Shown here: piece after piece, positions 1-11,709 of the stretch
Numbering within the stretch: the stretch's first letter is position 1
How the letters are laid out: each line of letters opens with the position of its first letter
Source: Norana najaformis
Taxonomy: Eukaryota > Annelida > Clitellata > Crassiclitellata > Hormogastridae
Assembly: GCA_964023275.1 (NCBI GenBank)
Contig: OZ029913.1
Coordinates: forward strand, 47,619,976 to 47,683,975
DNA: 64,000 nucleotides
Direction: 5' to 3'
The notes under the pieces: model-generated
Told to the model about the DNA's origin: nothing
Database searches by the model: none
Seen by the model: the letters and a program-made list of their open reading frames with translations, nothing else
Translations under genes and position numbers: made by a program

Positions 1-1060
1 AATCAACATCAAAACGATCAACTTCAAAACAACATGTCGTGAGTCCAGCAGAATACAAACATAAACCAACGAGGACAAAACCTCAAAAGACCAACAGGGT
101 CAAATACCAAAGGCTGGACTGAGTTTAACAAACACTCACGCCTATTTATAGGTTTGGGTTCCCACCCGAAAAGGGACACTCCTACTCTACAACATCTGTT
201 GCAGGTGGCACCTGCAGGGAGCTTTTTAGCCTCCCTACCAAAACATGCCACTCTGCAACAATGTATTAAAACCTAGAAAGACACAGAGTCTGAACCAGAC
301 ATGCAGCCAGAAACAGCCACCTGAATTGGCCTAACCTTTTGGTAATATGTCAATCAATACTTCTAGGCAATGGCTTAAGGCATTGACTTTGTTTGCTACA
401 GCCAATAAACTACTTTTGAGGTATAGATACTTTGAATTTAATCTGTCAACTAATGACCACCAGTTGAAACGGCCTTGGCTAAATTATTTTTAGGGCAGTT
501 GATCTAGTTTGTTAGCCAATGTCAGATAAGTTTAGTGGGTCATTAGCGCGGAAGGCTTATGACTTTTCAACCGCTGACTAGGGTTTGTCAGTCTCCCTGT
601 GTGCAAAGGTCGACTAGTTGCGTAAATCGACTCTACCGTTTCAGAAAGTGCATAATTTTGGGAAAATTCCATTAATTTAGGACCATATATTGCCTAATTA
701 CTATTCATAACAGAGTAGCTGAGAAACAAGGTCGTATTTATGACACATAACCGCCAAAACTGAAGGATGCATAGCGGTGTTACTTCATGAAATGGCCTAA
801 TTTAAAGTACATTTTTATGTATAAAGGCTGTTCAAAACTGCAAATTTTACGATATTTATACGGGTTAACCTGTTTTCTGACTGCACACTAAAAGAAATCA
901 TCTTGTGAAACAAACTAGTATTTGAACACATGCTTCAAAACAGTCCGGCGTTTTACACATTCTCGTTATCGACTCCAGCGCTTACCCAGTGAAATCCAGT
1001 GATGGACTTTAGAGGTTTAAATGGCAGTTATTTTTGTAATGCTTTAGTAATATATGATGT
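1..1060. other. No gene recognised; presumed MED11 intron 2
   Basis: No convincing coding, RNA or repeat signal is visible. Short reading frames here have no recognisable motif. Because MED11 exon 2 lies to the right on the minus strand and ends in a splice donor, this stretch is inferred to be intron; the missing last exon of MED11 was looked for here and not found. Confidence 0.4.
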
Positions 1061-1064
1061 CCCA

Positions 1065-2035
1065 TAAAGTTTGGCGCCTGGCCCTCTTTCATTCACAATA
1101 TACACCACACCACTAGATATGCTCCTTGGCAATCATTCACTGGGATATCATTTCTATGTGGATGATCCTCAAATTTATACTTCATTTGACAGCTTAAAGA
1201 ATGCTGTCATTCATCTGTGCATTGTGTGCAGTTGCTGTCCACTGCCTTTAAGGAGGTGTGTTCTTGGATGGCAGCAAACAAATTCCTCTTTAACCTGTCA
1301 GAAACCGAATTTCTGCCATTGGGAACTCTTAGGCGACTCACTGAGTTGGCTGATTCTGCTCATAACTTGAGCATTGTCTTTAACTCACTGAGTACCTGAA
1401 TAGTATTTTTAAATTGTCATACATACATATTTATGAAACATGCAGAAGTAGGTGTTACGTCTCAATGTCATCCAGGATATCTCTGGTGAATTCATCGGTC
1501 TCCAGTTGCCTGGACTACTGTAATTCGCTTCTTACTGGTATCACAAAGTCAAATTTGCAGAAACTCCAGAGTTCTGAACTCTTTAGCTAGAGTAATAACT
1601 AATATATCAGCATATAACCTCTGTAATTAAATCATAGCACTGGCTTCTTGTTCAGCAAAGAATCTGTTTCAAATTGGGACTTTTGGTTTTTAAAGCCAAT
1701 AGTATTTAAAATCACTCTTTATTCCTCAGTCTTATCACTGTTCAACTAGGTCATCTTTCTCTGGTTATAACTAAAACTAGAACTGGACCTAAATTTTGGA
1801 TCTCTCTTCCTGTATAAGTTTGTTCTGCTCAGTCATTTGTGTCATTTAACTCTCAACAGAATACTTACCTTTTTCCAATTGCTTACCTACCACAGGCTTC
1901 CATTCTATCTTAACTGACTGACCTTCTGGACACTGACCTGATTGCATTTGGTTTTGATGTGCCATCAGTTGATTCCTTGTGCATTAGACACCAGCACTAT
2001 AAAAGTTACTAATTAATAATAATAATAATAACAGG
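1065..2035 (+). mobile_element. 3' fragment of an L2/CR1-like LINE
   Basis: The frame from 1071 reads like the reverse transcriptase segment around the catalytic box (GPLSFTIYTTPLDMLLG, then YVDDPQIY in place of YADDTQIY). It matches the better copy at 61226-63590 almost motif for motif. After about 1400 the frame decays, but the C-terminal pattern (SSRLDYCNSLL-like, LHWLPV-like) is still discernible. The end is an (ATA)n tract at 2012-2032, preceded by the family 3' signature also seen near 51520 and 53270 (ccatcgactgatgccttgag). It is 5'-truncated and dead. Confidence 0.85.
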
Positions 2036-2584
2036 CAGAAGAGATCTAGAAGGACCACACCCATGACCTTCAGTTTTGTTCATGTTAACACATGGCTGGA
2101 TAGTAGACATCCAGTCATGTAACGTGGAGAGACATATTTAAACATGTATGTCCTCAGATAGCAGGACAAGATGCTAGGAAGGTAAATGCAAGACATAGGC
2201 AAGATGAGCATGTTCGGAGGTCATCTGCATATGCATAACTGTGGTGAACGAGCAATGATATGAGGGAAAGCACAGAAGCAGAATATAAGAGAAAACTAAG
2301 GAAACAAGAACAGATCTCTCAGGAACATCATACATGAATGGCATGGCAAAGAATAGGCTACAAAATTTGAAACTGCATGACAGACCTCACAGTTATGTGG
2401 TTTACCAAGCATGGACTTGACCAGTTAGATGACAGCTAATGGCAAATCTTTGCAGTTGAGTTTACACACATGTTACCCAAGGTGAATGGTCTCAAATTCA
2501 ACATTCTACCGTGTGAATTAAGATTCAAACCTCAGACAGCAGGACAAAATGCAAGGAAGGTAAATGCAAGAAAATTCTTATAAC
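2036..2584. other. Intronic DNA with a 45-bp direct repeat
   Basis: No gene is seen. Two near-identical copies of a sequence containing ggaaggtaaatgcaaga occur at about 2152-2197 and 2530-2575, the second just past the MED11 exon 2 donor. The origin is unknown; they may be remnants of a tandem duplication or flanks of an old insertion. Confidence 0.5.
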
Positions 2585-2725
2585 CTGTTGCCACAGTTGT
2601 CAAATAGGTGATCTGTTGTTGAAAACCAGTTTCTAATGATTCCATTGATTTTACAAAAAGCTGCGTGTAATTTTCAACTTGCTTGGTAACAGGTTTATCT
2701 TTTGATAATTCATTTAAAAGAAACC
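2585..2725 (-). CDS. MED11: MED11 exon 2 (Mediator complex subunit 11)
   Basis: On the minus strand a 141-nt exon follows a good acceptor (pyrimidine-rich run ending ttcatttcag) and ends at a CAG|GTTATA donor. It encodes about 47 residues including NELSKDK, QITYLTTVATG and a helical middle. This fits the conserved core of metazoan MED11 (ELSKEK ... QIRYLTQVATG in human). MED11 is a small, mostly helical subunit of the Mediator head that pairs with MED22 and contacts TFIIH, acting in the nucleus in RNA polymerase II transcription. Both ends are phase 1, matching exon 1 at 24016-24100, and the joint codon is glycine. The remaining 40 or so residues would be in a later exon beyond base 1. Confidence 0.92.
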
Positions 2726-3460
2726 CTGAAATGAAACCAAGACATAAAATCAGTTAATGTTATACAACATGATGCACTTAATATTTATGCAATGTGTGGA
2801 GAAGCACAAAATCACAGAGACTTGAAGTATTGCTCTGGAAACAGATTAAGAATGCACATAAATTTCTTAGCAAACACCACACAAAATATTCATTTTATAT
2901 GTTCAATTCAAAATGAAAGAAAATGGCAACTGAAACACTGGTGTGCCACCCAGTTAGTTACACAGAAGGTAAAAAGGAACCCTTAAGATTTGGAAAAAGT
3001 GGACAGTACTGTTCTGGAATAGCCAGTTATTCCTGGTTTCCAAATCTTTCAAGGTGCTTTGAAAGCATCTGCACTGTAACCCTTGAGGAAACAAGATTGG
3101 TGTTGGGAGAAAAGAAGCCCCTGTCTTGTTGCCTGTTTTTTGGGCAAAATGTCAATCAAGGCTGTTGATAAAAGCCAGGCCACAACCAAGACTGCTGATG
3201 AAACTAAGCCATCCTGATTCACATGGCCAAGAATACAGCCCACTTTCCTATTAGCATGGATCTCTGACTAGAGCAGCCCGATGACATCAGATAATTTTTA
3301 TGTTCAAGTATATGCCAACAGCTTCACAAACTTCCACATAATGACTTTGAACTTTAAGGTTAGAGTTTCAAGTTGTTCGATGAAGTTCTATGACTGACTG
3401 CTAACTTATTCAGCAAACTGCCTGCATGCTGCTTTCACCAACTATGCCAACTGAGAAATA
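2726..3460. other. Intronic DNA, nothing recognised
   Basis: Several short open frames on both strands lack motifs or a codon bias that would support a gene. No repeat family was recognised. Confidence 0.4.
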
Positions 3461-3464
3461 GCTG

Positions 3465-4420
3465 GCTAAAATAAGAGTGGCAGGTAAACAATCACAATGG
3501 TTTCATATCCGGAAAGGGGCCTGGCAAGGCTGCATCCTTTCACCATATTTATTTAATATCCTAGGAAAGATGGTCATGAGAGAAACACTTTATGGTTTTC
3601 AAGAAGGGATAAAAATTGGTGGTAGTAAGGTCTCCAACCTTACATATGCCGATAACATTGTTTTGTTGGCTGGTTCAGTGGCAGAGCTGCAGGAGCTGGT
3701 TGATCACTTTGATCAGGTTAGCCAGAAATATGGATTGTTGATTAATATGGAAAAAGACAAAGGTGACGGGAATGGCTGGTGCTGCTTGCTGTATCAAGGT
3801 CCAGGGTGAACAGCTGGAACAGGTTGATACATTCCTGTACCTTGGATCTCTCATCACAGAGGATGCAGAATGCACCAAGGAAATCAGAGCTAGATTGAAT
3901 AAAGGTAAAGGAATCATCAGAACGTTCAAGCGACTATGGAAAAGTCTTGGTTAACCAGTTACAACAAAAATTAGACTATTGAGGGCAATGATATGACCAG
4001 TTGCAAACTTATGGTTGCAAAGGGTGGACTATCAAGAAAACAGATAAATGGATTTGAATGAAGGGACTATGGCAGATACTGAGGGTTTTTTGGATGGCAA
4101 GGAAAACCAATGAACGGGTACTGGAACAAACCGGCATGGAATGTCAATTGTTAAGTAACATCAAGTCAAGGAAGTTGACATACTTTGGTCATATTATGAA
4201 GAAAAATGGAGACTGTTTGGAGAAATAATGCAGGGTACAAAATCTGGATCACGAGCACATAGAAGACCACGCAGCCTGGATTGAGAACATAAGGTCTTGG
4301 ACAGGATTAACTATGAGTCAGTTACCGAGGACAACTGAAGATAGGAACATCTGGAGATGGATGGTTCATGGTGGCCCGACTTCGGATCGAAGATGGCTAA
4401 AGACAAGACAAGTCAATTGT
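3465..4420 (+). mobile_element. RTE-like LINE fragment: RT and C-terminal domain
   Basis: The frame at 3477-3809 has the RT fingers/palm pattern GAWQGCILSPYLFNIL, then LTYADNIVLLAGS (normal FADD/YADD changed to YADN), then a GLLIN-x-KDK box. After a frame change, 3763-3954 gives VDTFLYLGSLITEDAEC. Farther on, decayed frames resemble the RTE C-terminal motif (FGHIMK..., GRP...W). The order and motifs match the intact RTE at 43217-46237. The endonuclease half is missing; frameshifts and the lost catalytic aspartate make it a pseudogene. Confidence 0.85.
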
Positions 4421-4439
4421 GCATAATCTGTGAACATTT

Positions 4440-4670
4440 TTCTCAAAGCTGCCAACGTATTCTTCCATGCTTTCATCACGAATCAACTTGAGCAGCATAA
4501 GCATTCTGTTTGGCACTGTTGTCTCCTCTCAGGACAAGTTATTGTCATTGTTCAATGCCACTGCACAACTAATCACCCACAAGCAGAAATCTGACCACAT
4601 CACTGTAACCCAATGTAATAATCTTTGCTGGCTCTCCATTTGCATTAAATCAGCTAGAAGATGGGGTTGA
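4440..4670 (+). mobile_element. C-terminal scrap of an L2/CR1-like LINE
   Basis: The frame from 4467 reads SRINLSSISILFGT, then LLSLFNATAQLITHKQKSDHIT, then CNNLCWLSICIK. This is a degraded form of the common SRLDYCNSLL ... NAAARL ... DHITP ... LHWLP block found after the RT in these elements. Nothing upstream or downstream of it belongs to the same copy. Confidence 0.7.
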
Positions 4671-4849
4671 TCATCTACAACTTGCCTTCAGTAATTGACC
4701 CCGGACTATCTCATTTGATTACCATATTTTCGAGTGTATATCCTTTGGATTATATGAGAGTTTACAAACCTTGAACCCTCCTGTGGGTTATCTCGGTGTG
4801 TGGGTTATGTCAGTCTGTTTTACACAGATGGTTGCCATGGGCAGTTAAG

Positions 4850-5170
4850 GTGAAATGTGGGTTTGCCTCAACCTGGTCAAAACCAGGGCGTAAATTTAGG
4901 TCTGTATTTGTTCCCAAACTGCAAATGCACCTTCCAGCCACCACTCGTACCCCACAATAATAGGTCTACACTGGGTTTTACTTCAACCTGGCCAAAACCA
5001 TGGTGCAAACTTAAGGGTTGTAATTGTTCCCAGCTGGCCCCTATGATAGTGCCCACTCACCCCCTTTTGATAATAGCCCAAAACCAAGGTGTAAACCTAG
5101 GGCTGTAGTTGTTCCCAACTGCATGCATGCCTTCCAGCCCCCATCTTGCACCCCACCACAATACCAGGCC
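4850..5170. repeat. Degenerate tandem repeat, about 115 bp, near three copies
   Basis: A unit containing a form of caacctggccaaaacca, then gtgtaaa, ttgttcccaact and ccttccagcc recurs at about 4864, 4985 and 5080. Spacing is uneven and copies differ by small indels. No coding meaning is apparent. Confidence 0.65.
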
Positions 5171-5617
5171 CATGCCCTGGACCCCCCAAACCATGCTTGA
5201 GCCTGCAGTAAGCTCTGTTGTCTCTATATGTCTATAGACAAATACTTCCTGTGAAATGGCTGACAGCTTCTCATGGGCAGCACAGCTGAACTTCATCAAA
5301 TTTAAAACCGTCAGCTTCCAGTTTAGCTGACAATTCTTTTGCTGACAGATTTGCTGAAGAGTGACAGAACAGGCCAATGCTGATGCATCTGCATTCTGCA
5401 TTTGTGCAGGCAAGGCAACATACAAACAGGATCTGCCCAGCATGTTTACACTTTGAATGGATAACTGTAGTCAGTCGGCTTACTGTTATGCACAAATATA
5501 CATACAAGTATAGCAGGGCAATTTATGGCACGCTTATAGGGCTGAAATAACCGAATTGCTTGAACAGTGGAAAAACAGAGTTCATTCCATCATCTCAACT
5601 GCATGAACAGTTCAAGG
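5171..5617. other. Intronic DNA, nothing recognised
   Basis: No recognisable gene or repeat. It forms the left flank of the RTE insertion; bases 5618-5629 are the left target duplication. Confidence 0.4.
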
Positions 5618-5658
5618 TGATGAAGACTTCATCATCATCATCATCAGTCACCATGGGT

Positions 5659-6732
5659 TCAGCACCCGTAGGTGCTTGATGTGCGCTTCACCATCTCTGT
5701 CCAATTGTCTCTATCCTGTGCCAGGTGGCCTAGTTGTTGTAAGGAATTATTACTGCACCAAGAGATGATGTCGTCTACCCACTCTCTGTTAGGGCGTCCT
5801 CTTCTGTTCTTCCCTCCCATCCTGCCAAACACTATCATCTTGAGTATTCTGGAGTCATCCATTCTACATATATGCCCAAATAATTGCAATTTTCTGCGGA
5901 TTAGTTTTTGGAGTAAAGTTGTTCTTGGGCCAATTTGCTTGTATAGCCCTTCGTTCGTCATCTTTCTTCGCCAGCCGATTCTCAGTACTTTCCGATAACA
6001 TGTTCTTTCAAATGCCATTACTCTTCTTTCAATTTCTTTGGTTATTACCCACGTCTCGCATGCATACATGGCCCCACTGAACACGCAAGCATCTAGCACC
6101 GCCAACTTGGTCTTCAACATTATCTCTTTGCTTTTCCAGATCTTGTTTAAGGTAGCGAGAGCCGCTTTGGCCTTGGCAAATCTTAAAGTTACTTCTCTCT
6201 TGCAGCTCAGGTTGTGCGGGAATGTACTTCCCGGATATACGAACTCTTTGACATCTTCGATTTCCTCGCCATCTATTGTTATCTGCCGGTCGATTGTATC
6301 GCTGCCAAATACCATCGTTTTTGTCTTTGCCGTGTTTACAACCAAGCCGTATGGCTTACTATCTAATACCAATCTCGTTAATGTTCTTTCTAGCCTCCTG
6401 CTACTCTCTTCAATTACATCTATATCATCGGCAAACCTCAGGTTGTTTATTGCTAGACCCTGCACTAAGATTCCTTCGCCGTTCTCTTTGACGCCATCCA
6501 TGGCTCTCTCTAAAACTGTAATAAACACTTCAGGTGATATCGGATCCCCTTGTCTTGTTCCTTTATGAGTCTTGAACCAGTCTCCTCGCACATTCTGCAG
6601 TCGAACTGCTGCTACCCCACACTCGTTTATGTTTTCCAGAACTTTTATCGGTTTTTCACACACCCCATACGACCTCAAAACTGCCCAAGTTACTCTTTGA
6701 TCGATGTTATCGAATGCCTTCTGAAAGTCCAC
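5659..6732 (-). pseudogene. RTE reverse transcriptase palm and C-terminal domain
   Basis: About 357 residues. It starts in RT motif A (MDFQKAFDNIDQ), continues with GTRQGDPISPEVF and NNLRFADDIDVI (catalytic FADD), then NTAKTKTM and the YPGSTF box. The C-terminal region has the RTE signature LFGHICRMDD and GRPNREWVDDI. Catalytic residues look intact; only the frameshifts upstream disable it. Confidence 0.88.
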
Positions 6733-7082
6733 AAAGCAGTTGTAGATTTTTTTTCTTTTCTCCTTGCTTTTTCCGCTATCAGTCTCAAGGACAGGATCTG
6801 CTGAACTGTGCTCCTGTCCTTTCGAAATCCTGCCTGTTCATCTGCCAGATGTTCTTCCATCTGAGCCTGCAATCTTTTGGTTAGAATCATCATTAGAATT
6901 TTTCCCACATGGCTAATCAGAGCTATGGTCCGATAATTCTTACAGTCTTGAGTACTTCCCTTCTTGTGTATAGTTATCAGAAGTGACTTCTTCCATATTT
7001 CCGGCACTGCACCCGTTTGCCATGCCTTATTGCACATGTAATGTAGTAGTTTCAGTAGCTTTGATCCCCCGTATTTGAGCAT
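6690..7082 (-). pseudogene. RTE reverse transcriptase, N-terminal part
   Basis: Reads as RT fingers: LLHYMCNKAWQTGAVPEIWKKS, ITIHKKGSTQDCKNYRTIAL, KILMMILTKRLQ and AGFRKDRST. It overlaps the endonuclease frame at its start and the next RT frame at its end (6690-6732), so two frameshifts separate it from the parts that should be joined to it. Confidence 0.85.
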
Positions 7083-8679
7083 CTCGCCAGTGACCCCCGT
7101 CTATCCCCGGGCTTTTGTTCTTCTTCAGGCGTTTTACCGCCCATTCCACTTCCTCCAGGAGAATGCCATCATCTGGCTCGTCTGTTTGCTGTGGTGAAGT
7201 AATCTCCTTCAATGACTCAATTAGCTTTTTTGAAGCCGTTATATCCCGTTGCTCCTGATATAGACTGCTACAATATCTTGTCCATCTCTCGAGTATCTCT
7301 TTCTTCTCGGTAAGCACCTTATGGTTTTCATCTTTGACTGTAATTTGTCTGGGGTGCCACGTTCTGTTGATGTTCCGTAGCAGCTTGAATACTTCTCGAG
7401 TCTTGTGTTCTCCATAATATTTCTCGACTTCTTTGCAGGTATCTTCCAGCCATCTGCTTTTGTCTGCTCTCGATGCTTTCCTCACTTCATTACATTTGGT
7501 CCTGTATTGCTCTCCTGATTGTGTAGATTGGTATCTGTTTAACTTCAGCAGTCGTTTCTCCTTCACCAACCTCATGGTTTCCGCCGATATCCACTTTTTT
7601 TTGATGACTTCCTCTTCTGGAATTGTTTGTTTAACTGCTTTGCACAACAGTTCTGCCAACTGTTCTGCTTCAATATCCTCATAAGCGTCAAGTAACCCTT
7701 CTACATATGCGGTATATCCAGATTTCACTTCATCCCTCTCCAGCTGAGTAAGGTCTCTTCTCCTTTCGTAAGGTACCCTTCTGTTTCTTTTCAGTTTTAG
7801 CTTAATGTTTGCCATGACCAGGCTATGATCGGAATCTATATCAGCTCCTTGGAAGGTGCGACACAGTTGGACCGATGTCGCCCACCTTTTGTCTATCAGT
7901 ATCAGGTCAATCATATTCTTCGTTTTTCTGTCTGCTGATGCCCAAGTCCATTTCCTACAGCTTTTCTGTTGGAATTTGGAGTTGCAGATAGACAGGTTGT
8001 GTTGCTGTGCAAACTCCAAGAGATGTTCGCCTCTTTCATTTCTTTCTCCATATCCGAATTTGCCCATGACTGTCTCCCATCCCTTCTCATCTGACCTGAT
8101 TTTCGCATTCCAATCTCCCATTAGTATTGTTATGTCCTTCCGTGGTACTTCGTCCAGTGTTTTATCTAGTTCTTCATAGAACTGTTCTAGTTCTTCCTCA
8201 GAGCTGTCCGTTGTGGGCGCATATGCTTGTATCACCGTGATGTTGAACGGCCTTGCTGAAAATCTGGCAGCCATCATTCTCGGGTTAATTGGGTTGTATC
8301 CAAGCAGTGATCTTTTGGCTTTGCGGCTTATCAGGAACCCAACTCCCGCTTCATGTCTGGTTTCATGTCCTGACCAGATGACTTCCCCTCCTCCAATTTC
8401 ACCTGATTTGGTCCATCTCATCTCGCTAAGCCCCAAGATGTCCCAGTGATAGCAGTTCATCTCCTCTCTTAGCAGTTCTAGCTTCCCAGCTGCGTTGAGC
8501 GTTCGCACGTTCCACGTTCCCACCGTCAGGATATCTCCAGTAAGCTTCATCTTTCTGTCTTCCCTGATTCCGGTAGCCGATTTTTCGATCCAACCCCGGT
8601 TTCTCGGTTGGGGACGCGGACCTTGATCACACGGGCGACGTCCGAGCCGGTATCCCTGTTGACGTGTTGCGCTCATCAA
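7027..8679 (-). pseudogene. RTE endonuclease and linker, frame 1 of a broken ORF
   Basis: About 550 residues. An apurinic-like endonuclease occupies roughly residues 45-290: GTWNVRTL, LGLSEMRW (catalytic Glu), ITVIQAYAPT, LMGDWNAKI (Asp/Asn pair) and DIDSDHSLV (final Asp-His). A basic helical linker follows, then the start of the RT near KNKSPGIDG. The enzyme nicks the target so that the RT can prime from the 3' end. The frame ends just after PGIDG, where the next frame (6690-7082) takes over, so a frameshift lies near 7060. Confidence 0.88.
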
Positions 8680-8889
8680 GTTTCATTCGTGTTTCTTTTT
8701 TACTGCCAGAGTATTGACACACATCTGGCAAACCCTCCTCCTTTCACCGGGCTTGGGACCGGCACCTCCATATGCTGGATTGCATATCTCGGTGGCGGAA
8801 TTGATGAAGACTTGGCACCCACAAACTTTGTGATAAATAAGGCAAAAGATGTTGTGTGGAAAATTACACATATAACTCTCCGAAGTGCT

Positions 8890-11185
8890 TCGTCTCAACA
8901 ATTTACTCTACCAGTTCGGTTTGACTCAACAAGTCATCGAGCCTACACACAAGTTCGGCGCTGGCTCAACGCGGTAATAACGAGGGATGACTGCTCTATA
9001 CAAGACCTTCAGGTAGAGCCTCCTTTCATATCGGACCATGGCCTCGTTACTTTCACGATACCTCAATTCCATTCGTAACTGGTCTTTGCAATAAGATCTT
9101 TCTGGGGCTGGAGGGGCCTGGACCGGGAGGCCTTTCAAGCTGGCCTGATGAGCAGTCCACTGCTGAGTGATCTATCGACTCTGCAGCAGCACACACCTAA
9201 AGAACTATCTGCGATCTATGACACCACCATCTGCTCCCTGGTTGATCGTCTTCTCCCCCTCCGAACCATCAGGACCCGCCAGAGACCCCTCTCACTGTGG
9301 TACAACAATGCTTGCCGGAGCCTTCGATGAGACGTAAGACAACTTGAACGCCGCTTTAGACGTATGCGCAGCCCAACTGATCGCAACATCTGGATCCATT
9401 GACTGCGCCAGATGCACGGCGAATTCCGACAGAGAGAGATGTGATACTGGGAGGAACTAATTGAACAAGAAAAAACTAACCCACACCAACTGTGGATGTC
9501 GCTCTCCAAGCTTCTTGGGCGCACAACGTCTCATCCGCCATTCACGGCTGATGACTACCTGGTGACTACCTCAGAACAAACTGGATTCGGTCCATCTTGC
9601 TACTGAGGGTGCATCTCCTCCACTCTTCCCCCAGCCGACTGCCGGATGCCGATCCTTCAACCGATCTCCATGGAGGGCTTACGCCAGCTGCTGCTAACAC
9701 AGCCATCGAAATCTTGTGAACTGGACTCCATGCTGCCGTTTCCTCTAAAGGAATTTGTGGATGTTTTATTACCTTTCTTACACTTAATGTGTAATGCTTT
9801 CTTAGACGAGGGTTCCCTCCCAACCTCTCAGAAACGGGCCATCATTTTTCCTTCCGTCAAACGCCCTGGCTTAGACGTAAACGATATGTCCAACTATCGG
9901 CCCATCCCAAATTTATCCTTCCTATCAAAATTGGTTAAAAAACAAGTGTCAATGCAACTTATGCAATACCTCGAAGTCAACTCCCTCCTACCTAGCCAAC
10001 AATCGGGCTTCCGAAGATCCCACTCAGCTGAATCAGTTATTACCTGCATCCTCTCGGATACTTTAGTCCGGGGGCATGTGACCCTTCTCGCTCTCTTTGA
10101 TATTAGTGCTGCTTTCGACACTGTTGATCTACATGCTCCAGGTGGTCCCCAGTAACAATGGGTCTTCCACAGGGCTCAATTTTGGCTCCTCTCCTATTCA
10201 TTCTCTATACATCTGACCTTAGTCTCATCCAGTCCTCAATTGGGGTGGTGTCCCACCAATATGCTGACGACACCCAGGCTTACACCCACAGCCCGGCTGC
10301 TGAGGTGGTTTCACTGGTTTGGAACCAACTTGAGGCATTGGCGATTCTTGAGGATTGGCTGAAATCTAATCGCCTTCGCCTAAATCCTAACAAGACCCAA
10401 TTTATCTGGCTCGGCAGTTCTGTCCAGTTTGCAAAGATTGATAAGATGAGCTTATCTTTATCTTTTCCCCATGTCTCCTTTTCCTCTTCAGTACGCTACC
10501 TGGGAGTGACTCTGGACCAAGAGCTCACACTGCGGGGGCACACAAAGAACGTCTGTCGCTCTTGCTTTTATCATCTATGGCAAATTCACACCATCTGACG
10601 CTCCCTCACGACTCAGGCCACAACTACCCTGGTCCACGCATTCATCTGCTCAAGAATTGATTCTGGCAATGCCGTCCTCATAGGCCTAGGATCCTGCTAC
10701 AATGCACGACTCCAGTCTGTCTTGAACGTTGCGGCTCTCCTGATTGGTAGCATTCCTAAGTTCGGCCACATTTCTTCATTTATGCTGGAACAATAGCACT
10801 GGCTCCCAATACGAGAGCGTATTCTCTTCAAAATCTTGACCCTTGTGTGAAACTGTCTTGTTGGCTGTGTTCCGTTTTATCTAAGGGAGCTCTGCATCCC
10901 CCTTTCTTCTATTCCTGGCGGCAGACCACTGCGTTCGTCAGTTCAGGGCGATCTCGCCGTCCATTTAGCTCGAACTGCCACTGCTCAGCGCCGCAGCATT
11001 GCTATTGCTGGCCCTAGCTCTTGGAATGACTTACCTGCCGACCTTCGACGGGAGCTTCTCCTCTCTCCCCTCCCTCTTCTTTAAGCGATTGAAGACTGTA
11101 TTATTCTCCAGTTCTGGGAAGGTCTGGGAGCACCTCTGATGAGGCTACCTTGAAGCGGCGCTTTACAAATTTATGATTACGATTA
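8890..11185 (+). mobile_element. L2-like LINE, 5'-truncated, (TTACGA)-type tail
   Basis: Starts inside the endonuclease (SDHGLVTFTI near 9035 is the terminal Asp-His motif). The linker follows at 9148-9520, RT fingers at 9646-10155 (PSKSCELD, LVKKQVSMQL, SGFRRSHSAESV, LLALFDISAAFDTVD), palm at 10158-10598 ([40 protein letters not shown]) and the C-terminal LVHAFICSR ... HWLPIRERI ... PSSWNDLP block to about 11080. It ends ttatgattacgatta near 11180. Motif A and B are split by a deletion near 10130-10158, and stops occur at 10795 and 10850. Two stops are shared with the copy at 32155-33715. Confidence 0.88.
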
Positions 11186-11400
11186 ACACAATCGTCATTA
11201 AACACGCTCAATAATAACTGCTGCTCCAAGGTTCAAATTGTCTGACAATCAAGACTCACCCGAATATAACGTTAACTTCATGTAGGAGATGTAATAGTGG
11301 TTAAATCAAACTCATACATAGCCGCAGCTACCACAGCAGAACAAACTGTCAAGTATTCAAAAGTCAAGGTGGATCACACACCTTTTCATTGGTAGTGCTA
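11186..11400. other. Short gap, nothing recognised
   Basis: No motif or repeat recognised between the LINE tail and the next LINE fragment. Confidence 0.35.
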
Positions 11401-11709
11401 GGGACGATCATGGAATATAGATAGATCAGCTAATTAAATGTAGTACTTTGTGAACTACAAGACAGAGATCATGTGTAACATTTGTTGCTATGAGGAATGA
11501 GCATGGAATATAAATAGATCAGCTAATTAAATGTAGTACTTTGTGAACTACAAGACAGATTTTGAAATTAATTCTTTGCTCAGTGGGCAGTAAATGCAAT
11601 TAATGTAATATTGACCTGATATCCTGGTATTTGGGGTCTTTATGTCTCCGGTGAAAGAGTTTTGAAGGATTTGTAGTTTGTGCAGATCTCCTTTAGTGAT
11701 ACCAATAAG
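11401..11709 (-). mobile_element. LINE C-terminal fragment with internal 90-bp duplication
   Basis: Minus-strand reading gives LIGITKGDLHKLQILQNS and a decayed continuation, matching the LINE at 50880-52300 (LLIGTAKKDLHKLQMVQNP). The stretch containing tgtagtactttgtgaactac occurs twice, at about 11405-11472 and 11493-11561. The (TATG)-tailed LINE at 11710 abuts it directly and probably inserted into it. Confidence 0.75.

Larger units (their letters stand above)
5630..8801 (-). mobile_element. Full-length RTE LINE with 12-bp target-site duplication
   Basis: Read on the minus strand, the element runs from 8801 to 5630: short 5' leader, APE endonuclease, RT, C-terminal domain and a 3' end of (GAT)n, as is usual for RTE. 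It is bounded by identical copies of TGATGAAGACTT at 5618-5629 and 8802-8813, which fixes both ends. The coding region is broken into three frames (7027-8679, 6690-7082, 5659-6732), so this copy is inactive although structurally complete at about 3.17 kb. Confidence 0.9.

Noticed and set aside
24-1060. MED11 exon 3
   Set aside because: Searched by eye on the minus strand for the conserved end of the protein (EGS-Y...KD...) with a phase-1 acceptor; not found anywhere below 2585.
5057-5507. Minus-strand ORFs of 78 and 128 codons
   Set aside because: No start context, splice signals or recognisable motif; overlap the 115-bp tandem repeat.
6038-6568. 176-codon plus-strand ORF
   Set aside because: Antisense shadow of the RTE reverse transcriptase at 5659-6732.
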